From Lacrimispora celerecrescens (GTDB taxonomy: Bacteria > Bacillota > Clostridia > Lachnospirales > Lachnospiraceae), in NCBI RefSeq assembly GCF_000732605.1, contig NZ_JPME01000003.1:151-64150 (forward strand): 64,000 nt of DNA, written 5' to 3'. Position numbers and translations under genes: made by a program. The notes under the pieces are model-generated. The model was not told the origin of the DNA, did not search any database, and saw nothing but the letters and a program-made list of their open reading frames with translations. This document shows positions 44,121 through 52,319 of the stretch, one piece after another (the first letter of the stretch is position 1; every line of letters begins with the position of its first letter).

Positions 44121-45644
44121 ATCAGGCGTAAATACACAATATTTCTATCCACAATCATCAGCATTATCTGCGCTGTCATGGTATACTTTTATTTATTTTC
44201 TATTGACAAGGTCGGCGATATTTATATTGAAAAGTCAGAAGAAGCGATCTATAACTTAAAGAAAGATTTTCTAAAGGATACGGTCAATAACCTGATTTCT
44301 GAAATTGAATTAAGGCGGGCTGCCAAATCGTCCTACATGGAAACCTTTGTATCCAGAACGGCTGATATTATTAATATGAAAAAGGATCTTCCGGACTCTG
44401 AATTCAATGATTTCTTCATCGGATTTTTCCGGGATAAACCGGATTATAAATTTATGACCGTGATTGTATGGGACAATAAGGAAAATAAAGTGATTTATGA
44501 TCCGGAAAATCTTGCAGGAGCCACCTGGAAGGATACTCTTAAAGCCAATACCTCCGATTTATCCTCTTACCGGGTTTTCATTCACGGAGATGATTCATTC
44601 CTTTTTGGACTCACCAAAAGTTATGTAGAAGAGCTTGTTAAGGCGGACATTACCAATGTGATCAGAAATTCAAAATTTGACGGAAATTCCTACATCTGGA
44701 TTAATGAAATACAGAATTATCAAGGCGGTAAAAACTATGCCATCCGTAGGATCCATCCCAACATGCCGGAAACAGAAGGAATGTATCTTTCAACGGATAT
44801 GACTGATATTGCAGGAAATCATCCATATTTGACTGAGCTTCAGGGAATTAATAAGGATGGAGAGCTGTTTTCCTCTTACTATTTCAAAGAACCAGGCAGT
44901 GATAAGGTATCTAAGAAGCTTTCTTATGCCAAGCTATATAAGGATTATAATTGGGTGATTGCCATGGGAGTGTATCTTGATGATCTGCAGCCCTATGTTG
45001 ACCAGACGAATAAGGAAAGCAAAGAGCTGGTATCCAGGATTACCATTTTTTTGGTATTATTGCTTATTGTTATAGTAATCGTCAGCATGATTTCTGTTTC
45101 CTTATTGGAGAAAATATATTACCGCCAATCGAAAAAGGCAATGGAATCTGAGCTTAATCAGGATGTCCTTACAAAGGCAGGAAACAGGAGAAGCGGGACC
45201 AATGATTTGACCAATGCTTTTAAAGAGTTTAAACGAACAGGTTTAAGTCCCGGAATTATGATGTGCGATGTGGATCATTTTAAAGGGATTAATGATAAAT
45301 ACGGCCATTCCGCAGGGGATATGGCTCTTGCGGAATTTGTTAATGTAATGAAAGGTACCTTAAGAAGCACGGACAAGATTATCCGTTGGGGAGGCGATGA
45401 ATTCATCATCATCCTTAATGGCATGGAAGAGAGGCATATACTGGATTTTGGAAGCAAGTTTTTGACTTCTGTGTCCTCTTTGAAGATACTGGATCACCAA
45501 GAGGAGATCAGGATTACCGTATCCATCGGCTTTTCCTTTTTTAAGGAAGGAGATGAAGATTTTCACGGAGCATTAAGGCGGGCGGATGAGGCCCTTTATA
45601 AGTCAAAGTCTGAAGGACGAAATCAGGCAAATATTATTTTATAG
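44121..45644 (+). CDS. Cache-GGDEF diguanylate cyclase, probable AUC start
   Basis: A membrane diguanylate cyclase of about 507 residues. The N-terminal TM (FLSTIISIICAVMVYFYLF) and second TM (IFLVLLLIVIVIVSMISVS) flank an extracellular double-Cache-like sensor with WDNKENKVIYDP and YSYAKLYKDYNWVIAMGVYL-like features. The GGDEF domain has CDVDHFKGINDKYGHSAGD, an intact WGGDEFIIIL A-site and an RSTD I-site exactly five residues upstream, so feedback inhibition is expected. A perfect AAGGAGG (44106-44112) lies 8 nt before ATC 44121. The only upstream ATG (44103) sits before this site without one of its own. The conservative start is 44103. Confidence 0.85.
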   Translation: MRRKYTIFLSTIISIICAVMVYFYLFSIDKVGDIYIEKSEEAIYNLKKDFLKDTVNNLISEIELRRAAKSSYMETFVSRTADIINMKKDLPDSEFNDFFIGFFRDKPDYKFMTVIVWDNKENKVIYDPENLAGATWKDTLKANTSDLSSYRVFIHGDDSFLFGLTKSYVEELVKADITNVIRNSKFDGNSYIWINEIQNYQGGKNYAIRRIHPNMPETEGMYLSTDMTDIAGNHPYLTELQGINKDGELFSSYYFKEPGSDKVSKKLSYAKLYKDYNWVIAMGVYLDDLQPYVDQTNKESKELVSRITIFLVLLLIVIVIVSMISVSLLEKIYYRQSKKAMESELNQDVLTKAGNRRSGTNDLTNAFKEFKRTGLSPGIMMCDVDHFKGINDKYGHSAGDMALAEFVNVMKGTLRSTDKIIRWGGDEFIIILNGMEERHILDFGSKFLTSVSSLKILDHQEEIRITVSIGFSFFKEGDEDFHGALRRADEALYKSKSEGRNQANIIL

Positions 45645-45673
45645 AAAATAAGACCGGGAAAGAGGATGGATGT

Positions 45674-46246
45674 ATGATGACCATTTATACCGCACTGCTC
45701 CGGGGAATTAATGTGGGCGGGAAAAACAAGATAAAAATGGCAGAGTTGAGACAGCTGTTAGAAGAGGCGGGCCTTACCCGGGTTGAGACTTATATTCAAA
45801 GCGGGAATGTCATATTTGAGGCAGAGGATGGGGAAGAGAAGTTAAAGGAGAAAATTGAGAACAAAATCAGGGAAAAATTCGGTTTATCCGTAAGTGTGAT
45901 TTTAAGAACCTCCGGCCAGTTGGAGCAAATAATAAGAAACTGTCCTTATACAGAGCGTGAGAGGATGGAAGCGGAGGCTCTAAATTCAGAAGGAGAGAGC
46001 TTTTATGTCTGCCTTTTTCATCAGGCGCCCCTTGAGACGGAAGCGGAACGCTTAAAGCCCTTTGCAGGAGAGTTTGATGATTACCGGATACAGGGCAGGG
46101 ATATTTATCTTCTGCTTCGCCACAGCATCCGCAATTCCAAGCTTGCGGCCAAGCTGTCTCTGATTGGCGGTCCGGCAACGGTACGGAACTGGAAAACCAT
46201 GGAAAAGCTTTATTCTCTTGTGCTGTACAGGGCCCCCAGGGAGTAG
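45674..46246 (+). CDS. DUF1697 family protein
   Basis: A 190-residue DUF1697 protein, a conserved family of unknown function with a ferredoxin-like fold. Signature segments are ALLRGINVGGKNKIKMAELR, ETYIQSGNVIFEA, and the C-terminal ATVRNWKTMEKLYSL. The protein is complete and of normal length. Two ATGs lie in tandem (45674, 45677) behind AGAGGATGG. A terminator shared with the convergent integrase follows. Confidence 0.88.
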   Translation: MMTIYTALLRGINVGGKNKIKMAELRQLLEEAGLTRVETYIQSGNVIFEAEDGEEKLKEKIENKIREKFGLSVSVILRTSGQLEQIIRNCPYTERERMEAEALNSEGESFYVCLFHQAPLETEAERLKPFAGEFDDYRIQGRDIYLLLRHSIRNSKLAAKLSLIGGPATVRNWKTMEKLYSLVLYRAPRE

Positions 46247-46269
46247 CCTTATAGTTAAATAATAACATG

Positions 46270-46300
46270 ACGACCCGCAATACAACCGGGTCGTTTTTTT
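46270..46300 (+). terminator. Terminator between DUF1697 and the integrase gene
   Basis: An 8-bp perfect stem ACGACCCG/CGGGTCGT (46270-46277, 46287-46294) is followed by seven T that run into the integrase stop codon. Confidence 0.88.
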
Positions 46301-47465
46301 ATGTAATTTTTTTAAAAGCTGGGACAGGATCAGGTGCGGTGGATGCAGTTTCCATATTTAAAAGATACATATGGTTAAACTTTTCAATGGCTGCCTTTTT
46401 TTGTTCCATAAGGGAATGGGAATATACATTAAGGGTAATTGACACACTGGAATGGCCCAATAGTTCGCTGATGGTTTTCACATCCACTCCCATCTCAAGG
46501 GCCCGGGTGGCGAAGGTATGGCGGATGGCATGAAATTTTCTGTCCTGCACATGAGCTTCTTTTAATAATTTCTTATAAAGCTTTTGAAAGCAGCGGGGAT
46601 CTAAGGGAGTATCCCCGTCAGAAAAGATATAATGGTCTGGGCTTGCATGAGAAATTCCCCGCTCTTCTGACATTTTTAACAGGAAATCCGGCAGGGGCAT
46701 CTTCCTTAAGGATTTGCGGCTTTTTGGAGCGCCCACCTGCAAAGATGTTTTGTTTTCACCCTCTTCAAAACGTTTTATTCTGGATACGGTCCGTGCTATG
46801 GACAGGGTACCGGCTTCCATATCAATATCTCCCCATTTAAGGGAACATAATTCTCCAAGGCGGATGCCTGTATAAAAGGACAGGATGATTCCTGTTGCAC
46901 GTTTGTCTTTGGAATTCAGTGCCGCATTTTCTATGAGCCTTTGCTCTTTTAAGGAAAATACCTTAACCTCCTTGTCCTCGGGTTTTGGAACTTTCACTTG
47001 CTCAATAATGGAAAGACCCTCCGGCGCCCCTTTCAGGATTTCTTTTAAAGCTATTTTAAAAATAGTAAGATATTTTTTCTTAGATGAATCCGCCAGTCCG
47101 GTATTTTCTCTTATCATTTTTACAAAACAAAAAACAGAATCTTCCGTAATTTGCTGATTCTCTTCCTCCTTAAAAAAAGGAATCACATAGTTATTCATGC
47201 ATCGGTAATAGCTTTCATAAGTGGAGGGTTTAACCCGAAGGGCGGTATCCTCCAGCCATGTCTCAAATAAGCAGCAGACATCATTGCCATTCCAGGATGA
47301 CTTCTCTCGAGCGGATTCCTGTATTTCCTGGTAATTTTTCATCTTTTCTTTAACGCCTTTGTAGGTTTTTGAGTAGAAATAGCGATACCTTCCATCCGAC
47401 TTTAAGCTCCTGCCTTCCCAACGGCCGTCTTTGCGTTTATAAATATTTTCTCCTCTTCGCGGCAT
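46299..47465 (-). CDS. Tyrosine-type site-specific recombinase/integrase
   Basis: A 388-residue phage-type integrase. An AP2-like arm-binding N-terminus (ENIYKRKDGRWEGRS) is followed by a SAM-like core-binding domain (about 60-155) and a catalytic domain with all six residues: Arg202 (TGIRLGEL), Lys248, His312 and Arg315 (HAIRHTFATRAL), His338 (LGHSS) and nucleophile Tyr348 (NVYSH). No excisionase, relaxase, phage gene, tRNA or obvious att repeat is near. It looks like an orphan, either a remnant of a lost element or a resident recombinase. The protein itself appears intact. Confidence 0.9.
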   Translation of the reverse strand: MPRRGENIYKRKDGRWEGRSLKSDGRYRYFYSKTYKGVKEKMKNYQEIQESAREKSSWNGNDVCCLFETWLEDTALRVKPSTYESYYRCMNNYVIPFFKEEENQQITEDSVFCFVKMIRENTGLADSSKKKYLTIFKIALKEILKGAPEGLSIIEQVKVPKPEDKEVKVFSLKEQRLIENAALNSKDKRATGIILSFYTGIRLGELCSLKWGDIDMEAGTLSIARTVSRIKRFEEGENKTSLQVGAPKSRKSLRKMPLPDFLLKMSEERGISHASPDHYIFSDGDTPLDPRCFQKLYKKLLKEAHVQDRKFHAIRHTFATRALEMGVDVKTISELLGHSSVSITLNVYSHSLMEQKKAAIEKFNHMYLLNMETASTAPDPVPAFKKIT

Positions 47466-47593
47466 TGTACAATACTCCTTTGCTTATCATATATTTATTA
47501 TATGACGTTTCTAATAACGGCAAATAATCCAAATATTACCAGATCTATAGTTATAAAATCCACCCATGCAACTGCAGTGGAAGATATGCGGCT

Positions 47594-47710
47594 TCACCCC
47601 CCCTGCCGGCGCGGTTTATTCCATGGCTTGCTTTGATCCTGACCGGTTATCTTGCAGCCGTGCAGATGATGAAAAAAGTATATATACACCGTTATAAGGA
47701 ATGGATGTAA
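47594..47710 (+). pseudogene. C-terminal remnant of an MgtA/MgtB-type Mg2+ P-type ATPase
   Basis: The frame ending at TAA 47710 encodes PPLPARFIPWLALILTGYLA then AVQMMKKVYIHRYKEWM. This is the last TM helix and conserved end (YIxRYGEWL-like) of MgtA transporters. Nothing of the catalytic domains remains. The rest of the 47466-47593 gap shows no other gene. Confidence 0.68.
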
Positions 47711-47726
47711 CGACCCTCCAACATAG

Positions 47727-47770
47727 AAAGAGCAGTCGGCTTGATTTGGCCTGACTGCTCTTTTTGTTTT
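47727..47770 (+). terminator. Terminator after the MgtA remnant, facing dtxR
   Basis: An 11-bp perfect stem AAAGAGCAGTC/GACTGCTCTTT (47727-47737, 47753-47763) has inner GGC/GCC pairing and a T-rich tail. Confidence 0.85.
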
Positions 47771-47775
47771 CCTTT

Positions 47776-48150
47776 TTATGCTTCCTCTTCGCCATGTACG
47801 TGAGCTTTAATGGCTGTAAAGCTTTCCGCGCTTATTACGTGCTCGATCCGGCAGGCATCCTCCAGTGCGGTTTTAGGAGTCACCCCCAGGGCAATCAGCC
47901 ACTCTGAAAGCAAGGTGTGGCGTTCGTATATCTTTTCTGCGATTTCCAGCCCCTTTTCCTGCAAAGTGATGTGTCCGTTTTCGTCTATCCCGATGTACCC
48001 GTTTTCCCGGAGATTTTTCATTGCCACGCTGACGCTTGGTTTGGAAAAGTCCAGTTCTTCGGCAATGTCTATGGAGCGCACATAGCCGTTGCGCTTCTTA
48101 AGCATCAGGATCGTTTCCAGATAGTTTTCGGCAGATTCCTGTATCTTCAT
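47776..48150 (-). CDS. DtxR/MntR-family metal-dependent transcriptional regulator
   Basis: A 124-residue short DtxR-family regulator, MntR-sized and without an SH3 domain. The winged HTH is NGYVRSIDIAEELDFSKPSVSVAMKNL. The dimerisation/metal domain keeps candidate ligands in ERHTLLSEWL and EDACRIEHVISAESF (Glu, Cys/His, Glu). It represses metal uptake genes when Mn2+ or Fe2+ is abundant. No metal importer is adjacent; the neighbouring transport gene is only an MgtA tail remnant, so its former target may have been lost. Confidence 0.88.
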   Translation of the reverse strand: MKIQESAENYLETILMLKKRNGYVRSIDIAEELDFSKPSVSVAMKNLRENGYIGIDENGHITLQEKGLEIAEKIYERHTLLSEWLIALGVTPKTALEDACRIEHVISAESFTAIKAHVHGEEEA

Positions 48151-48291
48151 ATCATCACCCTCTTTCCTGCTTTCATTGGATATTCCTTTATTTTAACATG
48201 GATCGGCATAAGTTTTCAAGATGACTTCTCCTTATATTATTCTGTTACTTATTTATTCTGGTTACAGAAAATTTCTGTTACCATTTTTTTG

Positions 48292-48320
48292 TTGAAATAT
48301 GTCAGATTTTTTATTATAAT
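48292..48320 (+). promoter_or_regulatory. Sigma-A-like promoter of the V4R-GGDEF operon
   Basis: TTGAAA (48292-48297), 17 bp, perfect TATAAT (48315-48320). The leader to ATG 48447 is about 120 nt and contains no riboswitch that I recognise. The 12-mer TTGAAATATGTC is shared with 32516. Confidence 0.65.
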
Positions 48321-48446
48321 ATATTATGGTTGACTTTATCATTTTGCAGATGCACAGACAAGATATGCTTAAAATATGTATGTATAAGTAACTGGACCAG
48401 GGCGAAGCAATCGGGCTGTGCAGGCGAAGATACAGGGGGGAGGCAT

Positions 48447-48992
48447 ATGTTCAATAATTTTCATATAGGAGAAGAAAAAGATTTTTCCTGGAGCATGATA
48501 GGGAATATAGCGGAAGGGAGGAGGAATCTGGGAGAAGGGATGCCAGTTATGATGTACAGGCTGTTCCAGTATTCCTTAAGAAGCGAGTTGTCACGGAGAT
48601 TCAGTGAAGATATGGCAAGAGAGCTTTTTCGAAGGGCAGGAGAGCTTTCCGGAAGAGAATTTGCCTTACATATGTTAGATCTGACTCTTCCGTTCAATGA
48701 CTTCCTTGCGTCCCTGCAAAATAGCCTTGAGGTACACAAAGTAGGCATTCTAAGAATCGAAAAGTTTGATCCCCGTACCGGGGATATAGTCCTGACTGTT
48801 GGGGAAGACCTGGATTGTTCCGGAATCCCTGTGACAGGAGATCAAGTGTGTAATTATGACGAAGGATTTCTTTCCGGCGTTTTAAGGGAATACACGGGAA
48901 AGGATTATCTTGTAAAAGAGGTTGATTGCTGGGCCAGCGGAGCACGTGTATGCAGATTTGAGGCTAATGTCGATCAACAGGCGAAGGTGTAG
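48447..48992 (+). CDS. V4R-domain (4-vinyl reductase-like) sensor protein
   Basis: A 181-residue cytosolic V4R protein. The domain ends with the family signature NYDEGFLSGVLREYTGKDY followed by VKEVDCWASGARVCRFE, whose cysteines may bind metal. V4R domains relate to heme-NO-binding and bacteriochlorophyll-reductase folds and usually sense small hydrophobic ligands. ATG 48447 follows GGGGGGAGG. The frame extends upstream to 48330, which overlaps the promoter and is not used. The GGDEF gene starts 4 bp after its stop, so the two form a sensor-output pair. Confidence 0.85.
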   Translation: MFNNFHIGEEKDFSWSMIGNIAEGRRNLGEGMPVMMYRLFQYSLRSELSRRFSEDMARELFRRAGELSGREFALHMLDLTLPFNDFLASLQNSLEVHKVGILRIEKFDPRTGDIVLTVGEDLDCSGIPVTGDQVCNYDEGFLSGVLREYTGKDYLVKEVDCWASGARVCRFEANVDQQAKV

Positions 48993-48995
48993 TGA

Positions 48996-50228
48996 ATGAC
49001 AGAAAAAGATGCGTCTGTTCTTTTGGAGCAGATTCGCAATATTATTTTAAATAAGCCGGTTTTCGGGGAGCTGGAGGAGAAAACACAGGTATACTCAGAT
49101 CTGGAGCAGGCGGTTTTCTACCTTTCTCACTGTCTTATAGAATCCAATGAGCTTCTTAAGAACCTGGCGGAAGGGAACTTAAATGTTCCTCTGCCCGATC
49201 GTCACAATTTTCAGGCAGGTGAATTAAAACAGCTTCATGCTGCTTTAAAGCATCTGGCGTGGCAGACCGAACAGGTGATCAAGGGAGATTATAAGCAGCG
49301 GGTGAATTTTATGGGAGATTTTTCCCAGGCATTTAATGAGATGGTGGTACAGCTGGAAATAAGGGAAAGTGAGCTGAAAGAGCAGGCGGAAAAGATCAAG
49401 AGGTTTAATAGACTGCTGATATTCATTATGGACAGTCTGAAGGAATGGGTTGTTGTTATAGAAGAAGAGAATGGATCGGTATTATATACCAATGATTCAG
49501 CCAGAAAACGGTTTTATGACCCTGGAACACGGCAATTTGCCTGCGGGGGAGAAGATTGCCCTTTAATGGCCCGCTTAAAGTCCCATACCGGTCTGGAACA
49601 GGAATTGCGGTATGAATTCAAGTGTTCCAGGAATAAGACCTTTCAGGTAAGGTCCTATTCTTTGGTGTGGGAGGAGAAAAAGGCGGTGGTCCATCTCATG
49701 ACGGATATTACCTATCAGAGGGAAAATGAAGCCTTCTTAGAGGTCATGGCCTATAAGGATGAACTGACCGGGTTGGATAACCGGCGCAGCGGCCTTCGTA
49801 CCATTGACTCTTATATTCAAAAAGGCATTCCCTTTTCCCTTTGCATGATCGACATGGATGGGCTGAAAAATATCAATGACCTGTACGGACATTTGTACGG
49901 AGATGAATATATAAAGTCAGTTTCTCAAGTGCTTATGGACTCCGCCCGGGATATAGACATTACATGCCGGTTCGGAGGCGATGAGTTTATTGTTCTGTTC
50001 AGGGGCTGTGATGAAAAGGCGGCGAAGAAAAAGATGGGCCTGATTGATAAGAAGCTGGCCGATGTTGCGAAGGTCTATCCAATGTCCATCAGCTATGGAG
50101 TGGTTTATGTTGAAACAGGGACGGAACTGTCTCCGGAAGCCGCTTTAAATATAGCAGATGAAAGGATGTACCGCTTTAAAAGGCAGCGAAAGAAGAAAAA
50201 TTACGGGTCGAGCGGCAAAGGAATTTAG
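48996..50228 (+). CDS. Cytosolic PAS-GGDEF diguanylate cyclase, partner of V4R
   Basis: A 410-residue soluble diguanylate cyclase. The first part (about 1-130) is helical and HAMP-like (NELLKNLAEGNLNVPLP and VIKGDYKQRVNFMGDFS). A PAS-like domain follows (MDSLKEWVVVIEEENGSVLYTN), then a GGDEF domain with IDMDGLKNINDLYGHLYGD and FGGDEFIVLF. The I-site RDID lies five residues before GGDEF, so product inhibition is likely. There is no membrane segment, so the input is presumably V4R-ligand or the internal PAS. It is translationally linked to the V4R gene. Confidence 0.9.
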   Translation: MTEKDASVLLEQIRNIILNKPVFGELEEKTQVYSDLEQAVFYLSHCLIESNELLKNLAEGNLNVPLPDRHNFQAGELKQLHAALKHLAWQTEQVIKGDYKQRVNFMGDFSQAFNEMVVQLEIRESELKEQAEKIKRFNRLLIFIMDSLKEWVVVIEEENGSVLYTNDSARKRFYDPGTRQFACGGEDCPLMARLKSHTGLEQELRYEFKCSRNKTFQVRSYSLVWEEKKAVVHLMTDITYQRENEAFLEVMAYKDELTGLDNRRSGLRTIDSYIQKGIPFSLCMIDMDGLKNINDLYGHLYGDEYIKSVSQVLMDSARDIDITCRFGGDEFIVLFRGCDEKAAKKKMGLIDKKLADVAKVYPMSISYGVVYVETGTELSPEAALNIADERMYRFKRQRKKKNYGSSGKGI

Positions 50229-50309
50229 AAAGCTCAACTTTTCTTGTGTTTTTTATGATTTTACATTATAATGATAGGCAGGTTAAAATGAAATAGGAGC
50301 AAGAAAAGA

Positions 50310-51359
50310 ATGAGATTTATTGGAAGCAAGACATTGCTGCTGGACCAGATTAAGCAAGTGATTGATGAAAAGGCACCGGGAGCGGAGAGCTTTTGTGATA
50401 TATTTTCTGGAACCGCAACGGTTGCCAGATATTTTAAACAGTGGTACCAGGTCTGTTCCAATGACCTGCTGTACTTTTCCTATGTGCTGCAGAGGGCTAC
50501 CGTTGAGAATGACAGTGTGCCGGAATTTGTCCGTTTGCAGGAAGAAACCGGGATCGAGGATCCCATAGATTTTTTTAACGGCAGGGAAAAAAAGGATTTA
50601 GAGGAGCTGCCAAAGGAGCGCCGGTTTTTTCAGAATACCTATGCTCCCACAGGCGGCCGCATGTATTTAAATGACGAGAATGCTCTGCGCATTGACTTTG
50701 CCAGGTGCACGGTGGAAGACTGGAAGACTGCCGGACTGCTTAGTGAGGACGAGTATTATTATCTGGTCGCCTGTATTGTGGAGGGAATCCCCTTTGTCTC
50801 CAATACCTCAGGAACTTATGGCGCATTTCACAAAGACTGGGAGAGGCGAAGCTACAAACGGTATGAACTGTACCGGCTGGCCGTGACACACAATGGAAAG
50901 CAGAACCGTTCTTTCAATGAAAACGGAGCGGATCTTTTAAAGCATCTTAAGGGGGACATCCTCTACATTGATCCTCCCTATAATGCACGCCAGTATCTTT
51001 CCAATTACCACGTCCTTGAGACAGCAGCCAGATATGATTATCCAGTGGTGCGGGGAGTTACCGGCCAACGGCCTGATGAAGGGCAGAAATCAGAGTTCTG
51101 TATGAAGAACAGGGCGGTTTTGGCGTTTGAGGAATTGCTTGAGAATGCACAGTTTAAGCATATCATCTTAAGCTACAGTACGGACGGACTTATGACGGTA
51201 AATGAGATTGAGAAAGCCATGAAAAAGTACGGGAAGCCGGAGACCTTCCAGATCTATGAGATCCCTTACCGGAGATATAAGAGCCGGAAGGTGAAGGAGA
51301 CAGAACGGTTACGTGAGCTTTTGTTCTATATGGAAAAGCAGGTGCCGCCATGTACATAA
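50310..51359 (+). CDS. D12-class DNA adenine N6-methyltransferase (first of pair)
   Basis: A 349-residue Dam-like methyltransferase. It opens with the AdoMet-side motif MRFIGSKTLLLDQI, then SFCDIFSGTATVARYFK (motif I) and the catalytic ILYIDPPYNARQY (Asp221, motif IV). The target domain is long and helical. It methylates adenine N6 in a specific duplex site that cannot be read from sequence. It overlaps the second methyltransferase by 10 nt, so the two are made together. No restriction endonuclease gene is next to them. Confidence 0.9.
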   Translation: MRFIGSKTLLLDQIKQVIDEKAPGAESFCDIFSGTATVARYFKQWYQVCSNDLLYFSYVLQRATVENDSVPEFVRLQEETGIEDPIDFFNGREKKDLEELPKERRFFQNTYAPTGGRMYLNDENALRIDFARCTVEDWKTAGLLSEDEYYYLVACIVEGIPFVSNTSGTYGAFHKDWERRSYKRYELYRLAVTHNGKQNRSFNENGADLLKHLKGDILYIDPPYNARQYLSNYHVLETAARYDYPVVRGVTGQRPDEGQKSEFCMKNRAVLAFEELLENAQFKHIILSYSTDGLMTVNEIEKAMKKYGKPETFQIYEIPYRRYKSRKVKETERLRELLFYMEKQVPPCT

Positions 51360-52198
51360 AAAGTCCTCTAAACTATACTGGAGGGAAATTCAAGATTCTG
51401 GAGCCTATTTTTGAGGCGTTTCCAAAGGATATCAGAACATTTGTGGATGTCTTTGCAGGGGGCTTCAACGTAGGGATCAATGTGGACGCCAAGCAGATCG
51501 TCTGCAATGACCAGATCATGTATCTGATCGAGCTGTATCAAATGTTCCGTTCCACTGACATCAAGGAAATTCTGGAGAGGATTCAGGGCCTGATCTCAAA
51601 ATATGAACTGACCCAGCAGAACGGGGAGGGATATTATGCTCTTCGTTCAGATTATAACAAAACAAAGGATTTAACGGAGTTGTTTGTCCTGGCCTGTTAT
51701 GCGTTTAATCATCAGATACGCTTTAATAACAGCCATGAATTCAATTCGCCCTTTGGGAGGAACAGAAGCTCCTTTAACGGCAGCATTGAAAAGAATTTAA
51801 CGGAGTTCTGCCAAGCTCTCCACGAGAAGAACATTGAGTTTTCTAACCTGGACTTTATTGAACTGGACTTTACCGGCCTGGGGCCGGAAGACCTGGTTTA
51901 CTGCGACCCGCCTTATCTGATCTCAACGGGGAATTATAACGATGGGAACCGAGGATTTAAGGACTGGAAGGAAAAAGAGGAGCAGGCTCTTTTGGAGCTT
52001 TTGGACCGGCTTCATGAACAGGGAACCAAGTTTGCCCTATCCAACGTCCTGTATCATAAAGGATTGTCCAATGATCTCTTGATCGAGTGGAGTAAACGGT
52101 ATCAGGTACATTATATTGATAATACCTATTCTAACTGCAGCTATCAGTTTAAGGAACGAAATGCGGTCACGGTCGAGGTGTTGATTACCAATTATTAA
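51350..52198 (+). CDS. D12-class DNA adenine N6-methyltransferase (second of pair)
   Basis: A 282-residue Dam/DpnM-like methyltransferase: NYTGGKFKILEPI, then FVDVFAGGFNVGIN (motif I) and LVYCDPPYLIS (Asp186, motif IV), with NCSYQFKERNAV near the end. It is shorter and clearly different from the first enzyme, so this is not a recent duplication. Tandem D12 enzymes often modify the two strands of an asymmetric site or act on different DNA forms. No cognate nuclease is visible downstream; the next gene is a P-type ATPase on the other strand. Confidence 0.9.
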   Translation: MYIKSPLNYTGGKFKILEPIFEAFPKDIRTFVDVFAGGFNVGINVDAKQIVCNDQIMYLIELYQMFRSTDIKEILERIQGLISKYELTQQNGEGYYALRSDYNKTKDLTELFVLACYAFNHQIRFNNSHEFNSPFGRNRSSFNGSIEKNLTEFCQALHEKNIEFSNLDFIELDFTGLGPEDLVYCDPPYLISTGNYNDGNRGFKDWKEKEEQALLELLDRLHEQGTKFALSNVLYHKGLSNDLLIEWSKRYQVHYIDNTYSNCSYQFKERNAVTVEVLITNY

Positions 52199-52242
52199 TA
52201 AAGGTTTAAAAGTCACGGGGAAATATCCACAGACTGTTAAGA

Positions 52243-52278
52243 AGCCGGCTGGTCCAATATGGATTCGCCGGCTATTTT
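52243..52278. terminator. Bidirectional terminator between the methyltransferases and P-type ATPase
   Basis: AGCCGGC/GCCGGCT (52243-52249, 52267-52273) with inner TCCA/TGGA pairing is followed by an ATTTT-rich tail, and by TTCTT in the other direction. Confidence 0.75.
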
Positions 52279-52319
52279 AAATTTTTACGAAACAATTGTT
52301 TTACAGGTAAAAACTTTGC

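Noticed and set aside
46250-48150. Integrated element (ICE or prophage) around the integrase
   Set aside because: No relaxase, phage, excisionase or flanking repeats were seen; neighbours are ordinary genes and one gene remnant.
48321-48446. Leader of the V4R-GGDEF operon as a c-di-GMP riboswitch
   Set aside because: It has some stem potential and a GCACAG segment, but the conserved GEMM-I or class II cores are not present.
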